A stretch of 64,000 nt of DNA from JAENVT01 sp039931555 (GTDB lineage Bacteria; Actinomycetota; Acidimicrobiia; Acidimicrobiales; Ilumatobacteraceae), in contig JBDTRP010000145.1 in the NCBI GenBank assembly GCA_039931555.1, forward strand, positions 46,583 through 110,582, read 5' to 3'. Of the stretch, positions 1-9,499 are shown one piece after another (within the stretch, counting starts at the first letter, position 1; each line of letters starts with the position of its first letter). The translations under genes were made by a program, and so were the position numbers. A model generated the notes under the pieces. It had not been told where the DNA came from and ran no database searches. It saw only the letters and a list, made by a program, of their open reading frames with translations.

Positions 1-748
1 CCTCGCGGACTTCGGTGATCTTGGCGAAGAACGACGAATTCTCTCGGGTGCCTTCTGTGCGATTCTCGCCGAGCGGCACATCGACGAACTTGGTGATCCG
101 ACCCGGACGCGGCGACATCACGACCACTTGACTGCTGAGGTAGACCGCCTCGGGAATCGAATGGGTCACGAAGATCACGGTGGTGCCCGTGCTGGCGCAG
201 ATGCGCAATAGCTCGGCCTGCATGTGCTCGCGGGTCATCTCATCGAGCGCCCCGAACGGCTCGTCCATCAGCAGCAGCGGAGGATGCGCCGCAAGTGCGC
301 GGGCGATAGCGATCCGCTGCTGCATGCCGCCCGAGAGCTGCCACGGCATGTGCCCGCCGAATTCGGGCAGCTTGACGAGTTCGAGCATCTCCTCGGCGCG
401 GGCCCGGCGTTTGGTGCGATCCCAGCCCTTCAGCTCCAGCGGCAACTCGACGTTCTTGGCGACGGTGCGCCAGTCGAACAGGCCTGCCTGCTGAAACGCC
501 ATCCCGTAGTCCTGATCGAGCCGAGCCTGCTTGGCCGACTTCCCGTTGATCGTGATCGATCCCGCGGTCGGCTCGGTGAGGTTGGCGATCAGGCGTAGCA
601 AGGTGCTCTTGCCGCACCCCGACGGACCGATCAACGTGACGAATGCTCCCGGTTTGATCACCAGGTCGATATCGACCAAGGCGTCGACCTGGCTGCTCTT
701 GGCCGGATTGAACACCTTCTTGACACCGCTGACCTCGACCGCATTCAT
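1..748 (-). CDS. ABC transporter ATP-binding protein (nitrate/sulfonate/taurine type), C-terminus cut by window edge
   Basis: Cytoplasmic ATPase of a SsuB/TauB-like importer. About 249 codons are visible and the frame runs off the left edge without a stop. Walker A GPSGCGKST is at residues 41-49, the Q-loop lies in MAFQQAGLFDW, the signature is LSGGMQQR, and Walker B is LLLMDEPFGALD followed by the H-loop THS. The ATG at 748 overlaps the permease stop as ATGA, so the two are translationally coupled. The family usually runs about 250-270 aa, so little is missing. Its place downstream of pyrimidine-catabolic genes suggests import of a pyrimidine, hydantoin or related amide (inference). The solute-binding protein is not in view and may lie beyond the left edge. 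Confidence 0.9.
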   Translation of the reverse strand, partial: MNAVEVSGVKKVFNPAKSSQVDALVDIDLVIKPGAFVTLIGPSGCGKSTLLRLIANLTEPTAGSITINGKSAKQARLDQDYGMAFQQAGLFDWRTVAKNVELPLELKGWDRTKRRARAEEMLELVKLPEFGGHMPWQLSGGMQQRIAIARALAAHPPLLLMDEPFGALDEMTREHMQAELLRICASTGTTVIFVTHSIPEAVYLSSQVVVMSPRPGRITKFVDVPLGENRTEGTRENSSFFAKITEVRE

Positions 749-1677
749 GCCGCGACCTCCCGCGGACGGTTGCGCATCAGCGTCAGGTCGACGATCGAGA
801 CCAGCCCGGCCATCGCCAGCCCGAGGAACGCAGCGCCGATGACGGCGGTGTACACGATCGCCGGGTCGCTGGTGGTGGCCCGACCGAACTCGATCACCAG
901 CCGACCGATGCCGCCGCGCAGGCCGGTGGAGATCTCCGAGACCACGACGCCGATCACGGCGCCTGCGGCGCCCAACTTCAACGCCGGGACCATGTACGGC
1001 AATGCGGCTGGGAAGCGCAACATGAACAGCGTGCTCCGCCACGGCGCAGCCAGGCTGTCCATCAATTCGAGCGACGATGCCGAAGGCGACTGCAGCCCTC
1101 GAAGCGTGCCGACAGCGATCGGGAAGAAGCTGAGGAACGCACCGAGCAACGAGGCAGACATCCATCGTTGCCAGACGAAGCCGGCGACGTGCAGCTTGCC
1201 GCCCCAACTGACGATCAGCGGTGCGAGGGCGATGAGAGGAATCGTCTGCGAGATCACGAGGTACGGCAGCACGGCCCGAGCGGCAATCTTGAACCTCGTC
1301 ATGACAACCGCGAGCAACACCCCAGCGACCAGTCCGACAGCGAAGCCGGCGAGAACCAGGCGGAACGAGTAGAAGGCCGCTTTGAACACCACCGAGAACA
1401 CTGACTCGTCGGATGATCGGCTGATCGGATCGCCGAATCGCGAGAGGATGTCGGAAACGTGGGGCATCACCCGATCCTTGGCACGCGGGAGGATCTTCCA
1501 CCCGAAGACGCGCCCGCCATCTTGCGGCCCGAAGCGCTTGTACGTCTCCCACGCCGCGGCGACCAGCACCATCGACAGCACGAACATCGCTGCCCGGCGG
1601 ATTCGACGGAAGTAGCCACGTCGGTCCGGCGTGGCAACCTCGCCATCGTCGGATGGCGCATCAGCAGCAGGGGTCAC
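745..1677 (-). CDS. ABC transporter permease (SsuC/TauC-like)
   Basis: Inner-membrane permease, 310 aa, of the binding-protein-dependent family. A first membrane segment lies near residues 24-40 (AAMFVLSMVLVAAAW), followed by several hydrophobic helices. The cytoplasmic EAA-type loop is visible around SLELMDSLAAPWRSTLFMLRFPAALP. The frame is open further upstream, but I choose the GTG at 1677 because it forms a GTGA overlap with the stop of the LLM gene and gives a family-typical length. It partners the ATPase gene immediately downstream, also by a 4-nt overlap. The substrate is inferred from neighbours only. Confidence 0.88.
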   Translation of the reverse strand: MTPAADAPSDDGEVATPDRRGYFRRIRRAAMFVLSMVLVAAAWETYKRFGPQDGGRVFGWKILPRAKDRVMPHVSDILSRFGDPISRSSDESVFSVVFKAAFYSFRLVLAGFAVGLVAGVLLAVVMTRFKIAARAVLPYLVISQTIPLIALAPLIVSWGGKLHVAGFVWQRWMSASLLGAFLSFFPIAVGTLRGLQSPSASSLELMDSLAAPWRSTLFMLRFPAALPYMVPALKLGAAGAVIGVVVSEISTGLRGGIGRLVIEFGRATTSDPAIVYTAVIGAAFLGLAMAGLVSIVDLTLMRNRPREVAA

Positions 1678-2705
1678 GCTTTGGCCTGGACTGTTTCGGC
1701 GACGGCCGGCAACACCTTCTCGCCATACACCTGCAACGTGTGATCCTTGTCGTCGTGTTGCAGGTAGATGCTGAACTGATCGACCCCGAGATCCTTCAGC
1801 GCAAGCATGCGATCGATGTGCTGGTCGACGGGACCGACGATGCAGAACCGATCGACGATGTCGTCGGGCACGAACTGGGTGTGCACGTTGCCGGCCTGCC
1901 CGTGCTCGTTGTAGTCGTAGCCCTCGCGGCCTTTGATGTAGTCGGTGAGGGCTTGGGGCACCGCGCCACTGTGGTCGCCGTATCGGGCGACGATGTCGGC
2001 CACGTGGTTGCCGACCATCCCTCCGAACCATCGGCACTGCTCGCGAGCGTGAGCCAGCGCCTCGGCAGTTCCATCGGTGACGTACGCCGGCGCGGCGACG
2101 CAGATGGTGATCTCGGCGGGATCGCGACCCGCTGCAGCGGCAGCATCGCGCACAGCCTTGATGGTCCACTCGGCGATCGACACATCGGCGAGTTGCAGGA
2201 TGAACCCATCGCCGATCTCGCCGGTGAGGGCGAGGGCCTTGGGCCCGTAGGCAGCGATCCAGACCTCGAGCTCACTGCCGACCGACCACGGGAAACGGAG
2301 CTGCGAACCCTTGTACTCGACGCTGCGCCCGTTGGCCAGCTCGCGGATCACGTGCACCGACTCTCGCAAGGTGGCCAGCGTGGTCGGAGCCCCGTTCGTG
2401 ACACGGACCGCCGAGTCACCTCGACCGATGCCGCACACCGTTCGATTGCCGAACATCTCGTTGAGGGTCGCGTACACGCTGGCTGTCACCGTCCAGTCGC
2501 GTGTTGCCGGGTTGGTGACCATCGGCCCGACGACGACCTTGCGCGTCTCGGAAAGGATCTTGCTGTAGATGACATACGGCTCTTCCCACAAGATGTGGGA
2601 GTCAAAGGTCCAGACATGAGTGAACCCATACGCCTCAGCCCGTTTGGCCAGATCGACAACGCGCGCAGACGGAGGCGTCGTCTGCAAGACCACCCCGAAG
2701 TCCAT
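1674..2705 (-). CDS. LLM-class F420-dependent oxidoreductase (TIGR03842-like)
   Basis: 343-aa luciferase-like (TIM-barrel) oxidoreductase expected to use reduced coenzyme F420. The start MDFGVVLQTTPPSARVVDLAKRAE, the segment GIGRGDSAVRVTNGAP and the LWEEPYV loop resemble the CPS_4043/TIGR03842 subfamily (from memory, not searched). It is followed directly by the transporter permease (GTGA overlap) and preceded by the semialdehyde dehydrogenase. The locus holds steps two, three and the last step of reductive pyrimidine breakdown but no NAD(P)H dihydropyrimidine dehydrogenase. This enzyme is therefore the only redox candidate for the first step (inference). An alternative is a RutA-like oxygenase, but no rutB-like gene accompanies it. 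Confidence 0.85.
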   Translation of the reverse strand: MDFGVVLQTTPPSARVVDLAKRAEAYGFTHVWTFDSHILWEEPYVIYSKILSETRKVVVGPMVTNPATRDWTVTASVYATLNEMFGNRTVCGIGRGDSAVRVTNGAPTTLATLRESVHVIRELANGRSVEYKGSQLRFPWSVGSELEVWIAAYGPKALALTGEIGDGFILQLADVSIAEWTIKAVRDAAAAAGRDPAEITICVAAPAYVTDGTAEALAHAREQCRWFGGMVGNHVADIVARYGDHSGAVPQALTDYIKGREGYDYNEHGQAGNVHTQFVPDDIVDRFCIVGPVDQHIDRMLALKDLGVDQFSIYLQHDDKDHTLQVYGEKVLPAVAETVQAKA

Positions 2706-2799
2706 CTAGCCCCAGTTCCCAGACTTGGTCGAGCGAGCACGAGCGCAAGTCGAGCGGAACAGGCGAGGGGACGGTCGGGGTCCGATCCTGAGACGGTAG

Positions 2800-2822
2800 G
2801 TCAGGGGCGCATTTCCCCTGAC
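2800..2822. terminator. Hairpin between LLM and semialdehyde-dehydrogenase genes
   Basis: Perfect 8-bp stem GTCAGGGG/CCCCTGAC with a 7-nt loop, in the 173-nt gap between two minus-strand genes. No U-tract follows on either strand. It could attenuate or protect mRNA between mmsA and the LLM/transport genes. The rest of the gap (2706-2878) shows nothing else recognisable. Confidence 0.4.
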
Positions 2823-2878
2823 CGTGTCGAAGGACGGACGCCGAGCGACACCGAGCCGGCGGGCGGGCTGGACCACTC

Positions 2879-4369
<1,491 letters not shown>

Positions 4370-4418
4370 GCCTTCTTCCTATGACCGACGACGGTGTGAT
4401 TGGGGGACCAGGCACGAA

Positions 4419-4439
4419 ATCTCCGGTGCAACCGGATAT
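4419..4439. terminator. Hairpin between hydA and mmsA
   Basis: Stem ATCTCCGGT/ACCGGATAT (8 of 9 pairs) with loop GCA, in the 117-nt gap between dihydropyrimidinase and mmsA on the minus strand. No U-tract. It may be a partial terminator or a processing site. Confidence 0.35.
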
Positions 4440-4486
4440 TCGGTGACTTGCCCCGAGGTAAGTGAGTGGCAGCGGAGACGAGCGGC

Positions 4487-5929
4487 CTAGACGAGGTATT
4501 GCGACAGTCCACGGCGTACAAATTGACCATGACCTTTCCGACCCGTGTAGGTGTCGTTCTCCATGACAACGACTCCGCGCGACAAGACCGTGTCGACCTT
4601 GCCGTCGATCACCCACCCCTCCCAAGCCGAGTAATCCATGTTCATGTGGTGCTTGTCGTTGATCCCGATCTTGGTCTTGGTGTTGGGGTCCCAGACGACG
4701 ACGTCGGCGTCGCTGCCCGGCGCGATCACACCCTTGCGCGGATACATCCCGAACATCCGAGCCGGCGTCGTGCAGCAGGTCTCGACCCAGCGCTCGAGCG
4801 ACAACTCGCCGGCGACGACACCCTGGTAGATCAGTTCCATGCGGTGCTCGACGCCGCCGATCCCGTTGGGGATCTTGGCGAAGCTTCCGAGCCCCATCTC
4901 TTTTTGGTCCTTCATGCAGAACGGGCAGTGATCTGTCGACACCACGGCGAGCTCGTTCATCCGGAGGCCCTTCCACAGATCACCTTGGTGACCGTGGCCC
5001 ATCTGGCCGATGTAGTCGGGGTCGTGGTCCCTGCTGCGAACGGGGGTGCTGCAGACCCACTTGGCACCTTCGAACCCCGGCTTGCCGAGCGTCTCTTCCA
5101 ACGTCAGCCAGAGGTATTGCGGGCACGTCTCGGCGAACACGTTGCGGCCGTGATGACGTGCCGCGGCCACCTCGTTGAGCGCATCGCCGGCCGACATGTG
5201 CACGATGTACAGCGGCACATTGCCGGCGACGTGGCTGAGCACGATGGCACGGTGAGTGGCTTCTGCCTCGAGCGGCGAAGGCCTGGTGTAGCTGTGGTAC
5301 TTGGGGTCGGTGTCACCGCGGGCAAGTGCCTGTTGCACCAACACATCGATGGCGATGCCGTTCTCGGCGTGCATCATGATCATCGCCCCACATTCGGCGG
5401 CGGACTGCATGGCCCGCAGCAGCTGGCCGTCGTCGCTGTACAGCACGCCGGGGTAGGCCATGAACAACTTGAAGCTGGTGACACCCTCATTGTCGACGAG
5501 GTACTTCATGCCCTTCAGGGACTCCTCGTCGACGCCACCGATGATCTGGTGGAAGGCGTAGTCGATAGCGCACTCGCCCTCGGCCTTGCGATGCCAGTCG
5601 GCCAGCGCTGTGTGCACGTTTCCGCCCGTGTTCTGCACTGCCATGTCGACGATCGTGGTGACACCGCCCCAGGCGGCGGCGCGGGTTCCGGTCTCGAATG
5701 TGTCGCTGGACTTGGTGCCACCGAAGGGCATCTCCATGTGGGTGTGCACGTCGATGCCGCCGGGGATGACGTACTTGCCGAGTGCATCGATGACTCGATC
5801 GCAGCCTTCCTCGGTGAAGTAGCCCGGAGCGCCCAGCGCGGTGATGGTCTCGTCGGTGATCAACACGTCTTGGGCGATCACGCCGGTGGTCGAGATGACC
5901 CGGCCGTTCTTGATGAGTGTGGTGGTCAT
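4487..5929 (-). CDS. hydA: Dihydropyrimidinase / D-hydantoinase
   Basis: 480-aa amidohydrolase that opens dihydrouracil or dihydrothymine (or hydantoins) to N-carbamoyl-beta-amino acids. Metal-site residues are visible: His62 and His64 in GIDVHTHMEMP, the carbamylated Lys154 in TSFKLFMAYPG, His187 in MMHAEN, a further His in YIVHMSAGDA, and Asp in STDHCPF. The frame is open upstream to 6163, but ATG 5929 is chosen because it starts MTTTLIKNGRVI, has an SD-like GGAG within the 7-nt gap, and follows the beta-ureidopropionase stop at 5937. It is in the middle of the minus-strand pyrimidine operon. Confidence 0.93.
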   Translation of the reverse strand: MTTTLIKNGRVISTTGVIAQDVLITDETITALGAPGYFTEEGCDRVIDALGKYVIPGGIDVHTHMEMPFGGTKSSDTFETGTRAAAWGGVTTIVDMAVQNTGGNVHTALADWHRKAEGECAIDYAFHQIIGGVDEESLKGMKYLVDNEGVTSFKLFMAYPGVLYSDDGQLLRAMQSAAECGAMIMMHAENGIAIDVLVQQALARGDTDPKYHSYTRPSPLEAEATHRAIVLSHVAGNVPLYIVHMSAGDALNEVAAARHHGRNVFAETCPQYLWLTLEETLGKPGFEGAKWVCSTPVRSRDHDPDYIGQMGHGHQGDLWKGLRMNELAVVSTDHCPFCMKDQKEMGLGSFAKIPNGIGGVEHRMELIYQGVVAGELSLERWVETCCTTPARMFGMYPRKGVIAPGSDADVVVWDPNTKTKIGINDKHHMNMDYSAWEGWVIDGKVDTVLSRGVVVMENDTYTGRKGHGQFVRRGLSQYLV

Positions 5930-5936
5930 GATGCTC

Positions 5937-6779
5937 CTACCGCTCGACCAGTTCGTCGTAAGCATCGGGGCGCCGATCGCGGTAGAAGGCCCAGCGATCG
6001 CGCACCTGTTGGATCTTGTCGAGGTCGAGATCGCGAACGACCAGCTCCGGCTTGTACGCATCGCCCACGTCACCGACGAACTGGCCCTCGGGGTCGACGA
6101 AGTAGCTCTGACCGTAGAAGTCGTCGTCGCCGAGCGGTTCGATGCCCACCCGGTTGATCGCACCGACGTAGTACATGTTGGCGACCGCGGCCGCCGGCTG
6201 CTCGATTCGCCAGATGTACTCGCTGAGGCCCCGATGCGTTGCGGACGGGTTGAACACGATCTCTGCGCCGTTCAACCCGAGTGCGCGCCAGCCCTCCGGG
6301 AAGTGCCGGTCGTAGCAGATGTACACACCGACCTTGCCGACCGCCGTCTGGAAGATCGGATAGCCACCGTTTCCGGGACGGAAGTAGAACTTCTCCCAAA
6401 AGCCCTTCGTCTGAGGGATGTGCTGCTTGCGGAACTTGCCGAGGTACGCACCATCGGCATCGATCACGGCAGCCGTGTTGTAGTACATCCCGGCCTGCTC
6501 GTGCTCGTACATCGGCAGCACCATCACCATGCCCAGTTCCTTGGCGATGCTCTGGAACCGCTGCGTCGTCGGGCCGTCGGGGATCAATTCGGTGTAGCTG
6601 TAGTACTGCGTGTCTTGCACTTGACAGAAGTACGGGCCGTAGAACAGCTCCTGGAAGCAGATCACCTGCGCACCCTCGGCCTTGGCGTCGTGCGCGGCCT
6701 GCTCGTGCTTGTCGATCATCGCCTCCTTCGTCCCGGCCCAGTCGGTTTGGAGAAGCGCTGCTCGCACGATGTTCGCCAT
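5937..6779 (-). CDS. Beta-ureidopropionase / N-carbamoyl amidohydrolase (nitrilase superfamily)
   Basis: 280-aa carbon-nitrogen hydrolase that releases CO2, NH3 and beta-alanine from N-carbamoyl-beta-alanine. The nitrilase Glu-Lys-Cys triad is visible: Glu44 (CFQELFYGPYF), Lys118 (KFRKQHIPQ) and Cys155 (YICYDRHFPE). It is the first gene of the minus-strand operon, followed 7 nt later by dihydropyrimidinase, giving two consecutive steps of the reductive pathway. It is divergent from the MocR regulator, and the shared 143-nt region holds two operator-like repeats. An N-carbamoyl-D-amino-acid hydrolase role is possible but less likely beside hydA and mmsA. Confidence 0.92.
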   Translation of the reverse strand: MANIVRAALLQTDWAGTKEAMIDKHEQAAHDAKAEGAQVICFQELFYGPYFCQVQDTQYYSYTELIPDGPTTQRFQSIAKELGMVMVLPMYEHEQAGMYYNTAAVIDADGAYLGKFRKQHIPQTKGFWEKFYFRPGNGGYPIFQTAVGKVGVYICYDRHFPEGWRALGLNGAEIVFNPSATHRGLSEYIWRIEQPAAAVANMYYVGAINRVGIEPLGDDDFYGQSYFVDPEGQFVGDVGDAYKPELVVRDLDLDKIQQVRDRWAFYRDRRPDAYDELVER

Positions 6780-6821
6780 GCCGCGATCGTAATGTGACCT
6801 TCAGTGGCGCACAATAAATGG

Positions 6822-6837
6822 ATTGTTACCGTACATT
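6822..6837 (+). promoter_or_regulatory. Operator-like site 1 for the MocR regulator
   Basis: ATTGTTACCGTACATT matches the site at 6909-6924 in 14 of 16 positions. The core is ATTGT-N6-ACAWT, an inverted repeat. An extra half-site ACAAT lies at 6811-6815. It sits just upstream of the beta-ureidopropionase gene start (6779). MocR proteins usually bind paired sites in divergent promoters. Confidence 0.6.
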
Positions 6838-6908
6838 CAGTTCAGGGCCGAAACAGACGAGGTGCCGTGCGCGCGAAGTTCCACGCAACGAACGCTGACT
6901 ACGCGGCT

Positions 6909-6924
6909 ATTGTTACCGCACAAT
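6909..6924 (+). promoter_or_regulatory. Operator-like site 2, overlapping the MocR start codon
   Basis: ATTGTTACCGCACAAT, the second copy of the 16-bp motif, 87 nt from the first and in the same orientation. It runs into the ATG at 6923, so binding would block transcription start or elongation of the regulator gene itself. Autoregulation is inferred. Confidence 0.6.
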
Positions 6925-8263
6925 GACCGTGACGTTCACCGAGGCGATCGAGGACCGCAGCGCCCGCGGCATTGCGGCAGCGGTCGGACGGATGATCACT
7001 CGCGGCGACCTCGCCGTCGGCACGCGATTGCCGACCGTCCGCGAGCTGTCCAAATCGCTCGGCGTGTCGCCGACGACGGTCAGCGAGGCGTGGCAGACGC
7101 TGACATCGGTCGGTGCGATCGATGCGCGCGGCAGGCAGGGCACCTTCGTGCGACAGCCCACCGGACCCGGCTCTCCGCGTCGCTACCGACGCGTCACCGA
7201 AGGCCCCGGGCACTTCGCGCTCGACCTGTCGACCGGCACGCCTCCGTCGGCGCTGCTGCCCGACCTCGGGCCTGTCGTCGCCAAGGTCAGCCGACAATCG
7301 CTGACCTCCAGTTACCTCGACAACCCGGTGCTTCCCGAGCTCGAGGCCCGCCTGCACGCCGGATGGCCGTTTCCCGCCGAGGCCTTGACCGTGGTCGACG
7401 GAGCGATGGATGCACTCGACCGAGTTGCCCAGGTCGTCGTGCGACTCGGTGACCGGGTGCTCGTCGAGCACCCGACGTTCCCGCCGCTGCTCGACCTGCT
7501 CGACGAACTCGGCGCCGAGGTGATCGGCGTCGACATCGACGACGAAGGCCCGGTGGTCGCTCAGGTGGTCGAGGCGCTGCGTCAGCAGCCAGTGGCCGTC
7601 TTCTTGCAGCCGCGCGCTCACAATCCCACGGGCGTCACCACGACGAGCCGACGGATGAAGGCACTGGCCGCCGAACTTGCCAAGACCAAGGCAATCGTCA
7701 TCGAGGACGACCATTCCGGCGACATCGCCACGGGTGCCCTGGTCAGCATCGGGTCGGCGCTTCCACAGAGAACAGTGCACATCCGCAGCTACTCCAAGAG
7801 CCATGGCCCTGACCTACGCCTGGCGGCGGTCGGTGGCGCTGGCGATGTGGTGACCGCGGTCGCCAACCGGCGACTGCTCGGTCCCGGGTGGAGCAGCCGC
7901 ATCCTGCAAGCCGTGTTGCTGGAGATGCTCGATGACGAGCCGTCGATCCGAGCCGTGGGATCAGCGAGAGCCGAGTATGCGCGGCGCCGCCAACTCGTCG
8001 CCGAGGTGCTCGAGTCGCGAGATGTCGGCGTGACCGGCACCGACGGCATCAACTTGTGGATGGCGGTCGCCGACGAGCGTTCGGCGTTGGTGACGCTGGC
8101 GGCCCAGGGCATCGGGGCTGCACCGGGCGAGCCGTTCCAGGTGCGTCGGGACGCAGCCCACCTGCGCGTCACCGTCGGCCTGATCGAGACCGACCACGAG
8201 CGGATCGCCAATCAACTCGCTGTGGCGGCGGGCGGTTCTCGATCGCCTCGCGGACATCGTTGA
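6923..8263 (+). CDS. MocR-type transcription factor (GntR wHTH fused to aminotransferase fold)
   Basis: 446 aa. The N-terminal winged helix-turn-helix (about 1-78: TRLPTVRELSKSLGVSPTTVSEAW, GTFVRQP) is joined to a class I/II aminotransferase-like domain. The PLP-binding Lys292 lies in SYSKSHGPDLRLA, with HNPTG at 233-237 and EDDH around 261-264. Family members sense PLP-linked amino compounds and regulate neighbouring genes; here a pyrimidine- or beta-alanine-responsive role fits. ATG 6923 lies inside operator-like site 2 and no Shine-Dalgarno is visible, so the mRNA may be leaderless or the true start may be slightly downstream. The next gene starts directly after its stop. Confidence 0.88.
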   Translation: MTVTFTEAIEDRSARGIAAAVGRMITRGDLAVGTRLPTVRELSKSLGVSPTTVSEAWQTLTSVGAIDARGRQGTFVRQPTGPGSPRRYRRVTEGPGHFALDLSTGTPPSALLPDLGPVVAKVSRQSLTSSYLDNPVLPELEARLHAGWPFPAEALTVVDGAMDALDRVAQVVVRLGDRVLVEHPTFPPLLDLLDELGAEVIGVDIDDEGPVVAQVVEALRQQPVAVFLQPRAHNPTGVTTTSRRMKALAAELAKTKAIVIEDDHSGDIATGALVSIGSALPQRTVHIRSYSKSHGPDLRLAAVGGAGDVVTAVANRRLLGPGWSSRILQAVLLEMLDDEPSIRAVGSARAEYARRRQLVAEVLESRDVGVTGTDGINLWMAVADERSALVTLAAQGIGAAPGEPFQVRRDAAHLRVTVGLIETDHERIANQLAVAAGGSRSPRGHR

Positions 8264-8548
8264 ATGGGGATTCGCAACTGGTTGTTCGGTGAGCGCGAGC
8301 TGCGGCCACCACGACCCGACCACGTCGTCGAGGTTGCCTGGCTGCCGCTCTGGCAGTGCCAGTTGGCGCTCCATGACCTCTGGGAGAACGACATCCCGGC
8401 GACGATGGCAGAAGACCACACGTCGATGATGCGCTTCGCAGCCCGCGAGCCGATGGGTCGCATCTTCGTGATGGAGATGCGCGCCGAGATTGCACGTGCC
8501 GCGATCACCGCGTGCCTCGGCATCGACCCCCCGAAGCAAGACCGCTGA
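8264..8548 (+). CDS. Small conserved protein, possibly DUF2007-like
   Basis: 94 aa, starting immediately after the MocR stop (TGA-ATG with no gap), so probably co-translated. The middle part (VEVAWLPLWQCQLALHDLWENDIPATMAEDH) resembles the DUF2007 'putative signal transducing protein' pattern, a beta strand then a helix ending in a short-lived exposed loop. No catalytic motif, signal peptide or membrane segment is visible. The function is not recognised, and the DUF2007 link is a weak impression. Confidence 0.6.
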   Translation: MGIRNWLFGERELRPPRPDHVVEVAWLPLWQCQLALHDLWENDIPATMAEDHTSMMRFAAREPMGRIFVMEMRAEIARAAITACLGIDPPKQDR

Positions 8549-8776
8549 CTGCATCGAACACCGGACGAGCGCTTCACAGGCAACGGTGGATCAGCTCGCG
8601 ACTGGACACAAACTCTTGGGCGCAGCTGGGGAGCGCCGACCCCCGCTCCGGCGCGTGAACGCAAGTCCTCGTGCCGGCACAGAACGACGAGCGCAGGACG
8701 GCAGTTCGATGCGCGGTCCGACTGTTTGATTCTCGCTGGCGCGTGGCGTCGGGCGCTCTCGCACTTGGTGGCCAGT

Positions 8777-8810
8777 CGCTGACCGTCGCAGCGACGGTGG
8801 TGCCGCGACC
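8777..8810 (-). repeat. Dispersed palindromic repeat C, copy 1
   Basis: 34-nt segment whose reverse complement matches 47192-47225 at 33 of 34 positions. The core is a perfect 7-bp hairpin ACCGTCG-CAG-CGACGGT. Both copies lie in non-coding convergent gaps. Confidence 0.8.
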
Positions 8811-8866
8811 ACCTTCGAAATGTTCGCTCGTTCGAGCGTGGATCCGGGATCTCCAATTCACAATCA

Positions 8867-8886
8867 CGCACTCCCTGGGGAGTGCG
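8867..8886. terminator. 20-nt palindrome, possible bidirectional terminator
   Basis: CGCACTCCC-TG-GGGAGTGCG, nine perfect pairs with a 2-nt loop. It lies about 120 nt before the end of the minus-strand PPOX gene and 320 nt after the plus-strand small gene. No U-tract. Confidence 0.4.
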
Positions 8887-9009
8887 CGAGATTGGCAGTT
8901 CGGGCGCTGGTTGCACGGCCGAATGCTCGATATGGAGCGGGCCGCAAGGCGGCGAGCGGGCCACAAACTCGAGGATCCGGTCACACCCTCACCCGAAGGG
9001 CGGACGTGG

Positions 9010-9477
9010 TCAGTAGCTGCCGGCGAGTTTGGTGTGGTCCCAGCTGGCGATGTGGTCGATGTGGAAGACGACCCCGACTCGCTTGGTGGCCTGGGCCTCG
9101 AGGAACGGCAACGCCGACTCGCCGAGCACGGATGGGCCGTTGTACTTCACCCCGACCGCCTTGCCGATCTCGAGGATCTCGTCGTAGTCGTCGATGATCA
9201 CACCGTGACCACGCAACTCGACGCCGTGGAGTTGGTCGTAGGTGTCGCCGCTCTCGACCAGGCCCGTCATCTTCGGATCACGACGCAGGTTGAGGATCTT
9301 CTGGCTCTTGCCGAAGGTCCAGAACACGGCGTTGCCCTCGACCATGGCGTACCACATCGCCACCATGTGCGGATGGCCGGTCGGGCCGATCGTTGCCACA
9401 TTGAGCACGCGTTCGGATTCGAGATAGGCCTGCACCTCCTCGTCGGTCATCATGATCTGCGAACGCTTGCTGGCCAT
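9010..9477 (-). CDS. PPOX-fold (pyridoxamine-phosphate-oxidase-like) F420/flavin protein
   Basis: 155-aa split-barrel protein. MVAMWYAMVEGNAVFWTFGKSQKILNLRRDPKMTGLVESG follows the PPOX cofactor-binding pattern typical of actinobacterial F420-dependent reductases. ATG 9477 (MASKRSQIMMTDEEV) is chosen over open frame upstream because it gives the family length. It lies 22 nt downstream of the eIF2B-like gene. The substrate is unknown; relatives reduce quinones, biliverdin or bind F420 without assigned function. Confidence 0.8.
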   Translation of the reverse strand: MASKRSQIMMTDEEVQAYLESERVLNVATIGPTGHPHMVAMWYAMVEGNAVFWTFGKSQKILNLRRDPKMTGLVESGDTYDQLHGVELRGHGVIIDDYDEILEIGKAVGVKYNGPSVLGESALPFLEAQATKRVGVVFHIDHIASWDHTKLAGSY

Positions 9478-9499
9478 GGCGCGACAGTACCGTGGGCTG

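Larger units (their letters stand above)
8549..9009. other. Non-coding convergent gap with several hairpins
   Basis: 461 nt between a plus-strand and a minus-strand gene. I see no convincing coding frame. It holds one copy of dispersed repeat C (8777-8810), a CGCTCG/CGAGCG stem at 8825-8838, and a near-perfect 20-nt palindrome at 8867-8886. Confidence 0.6.
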
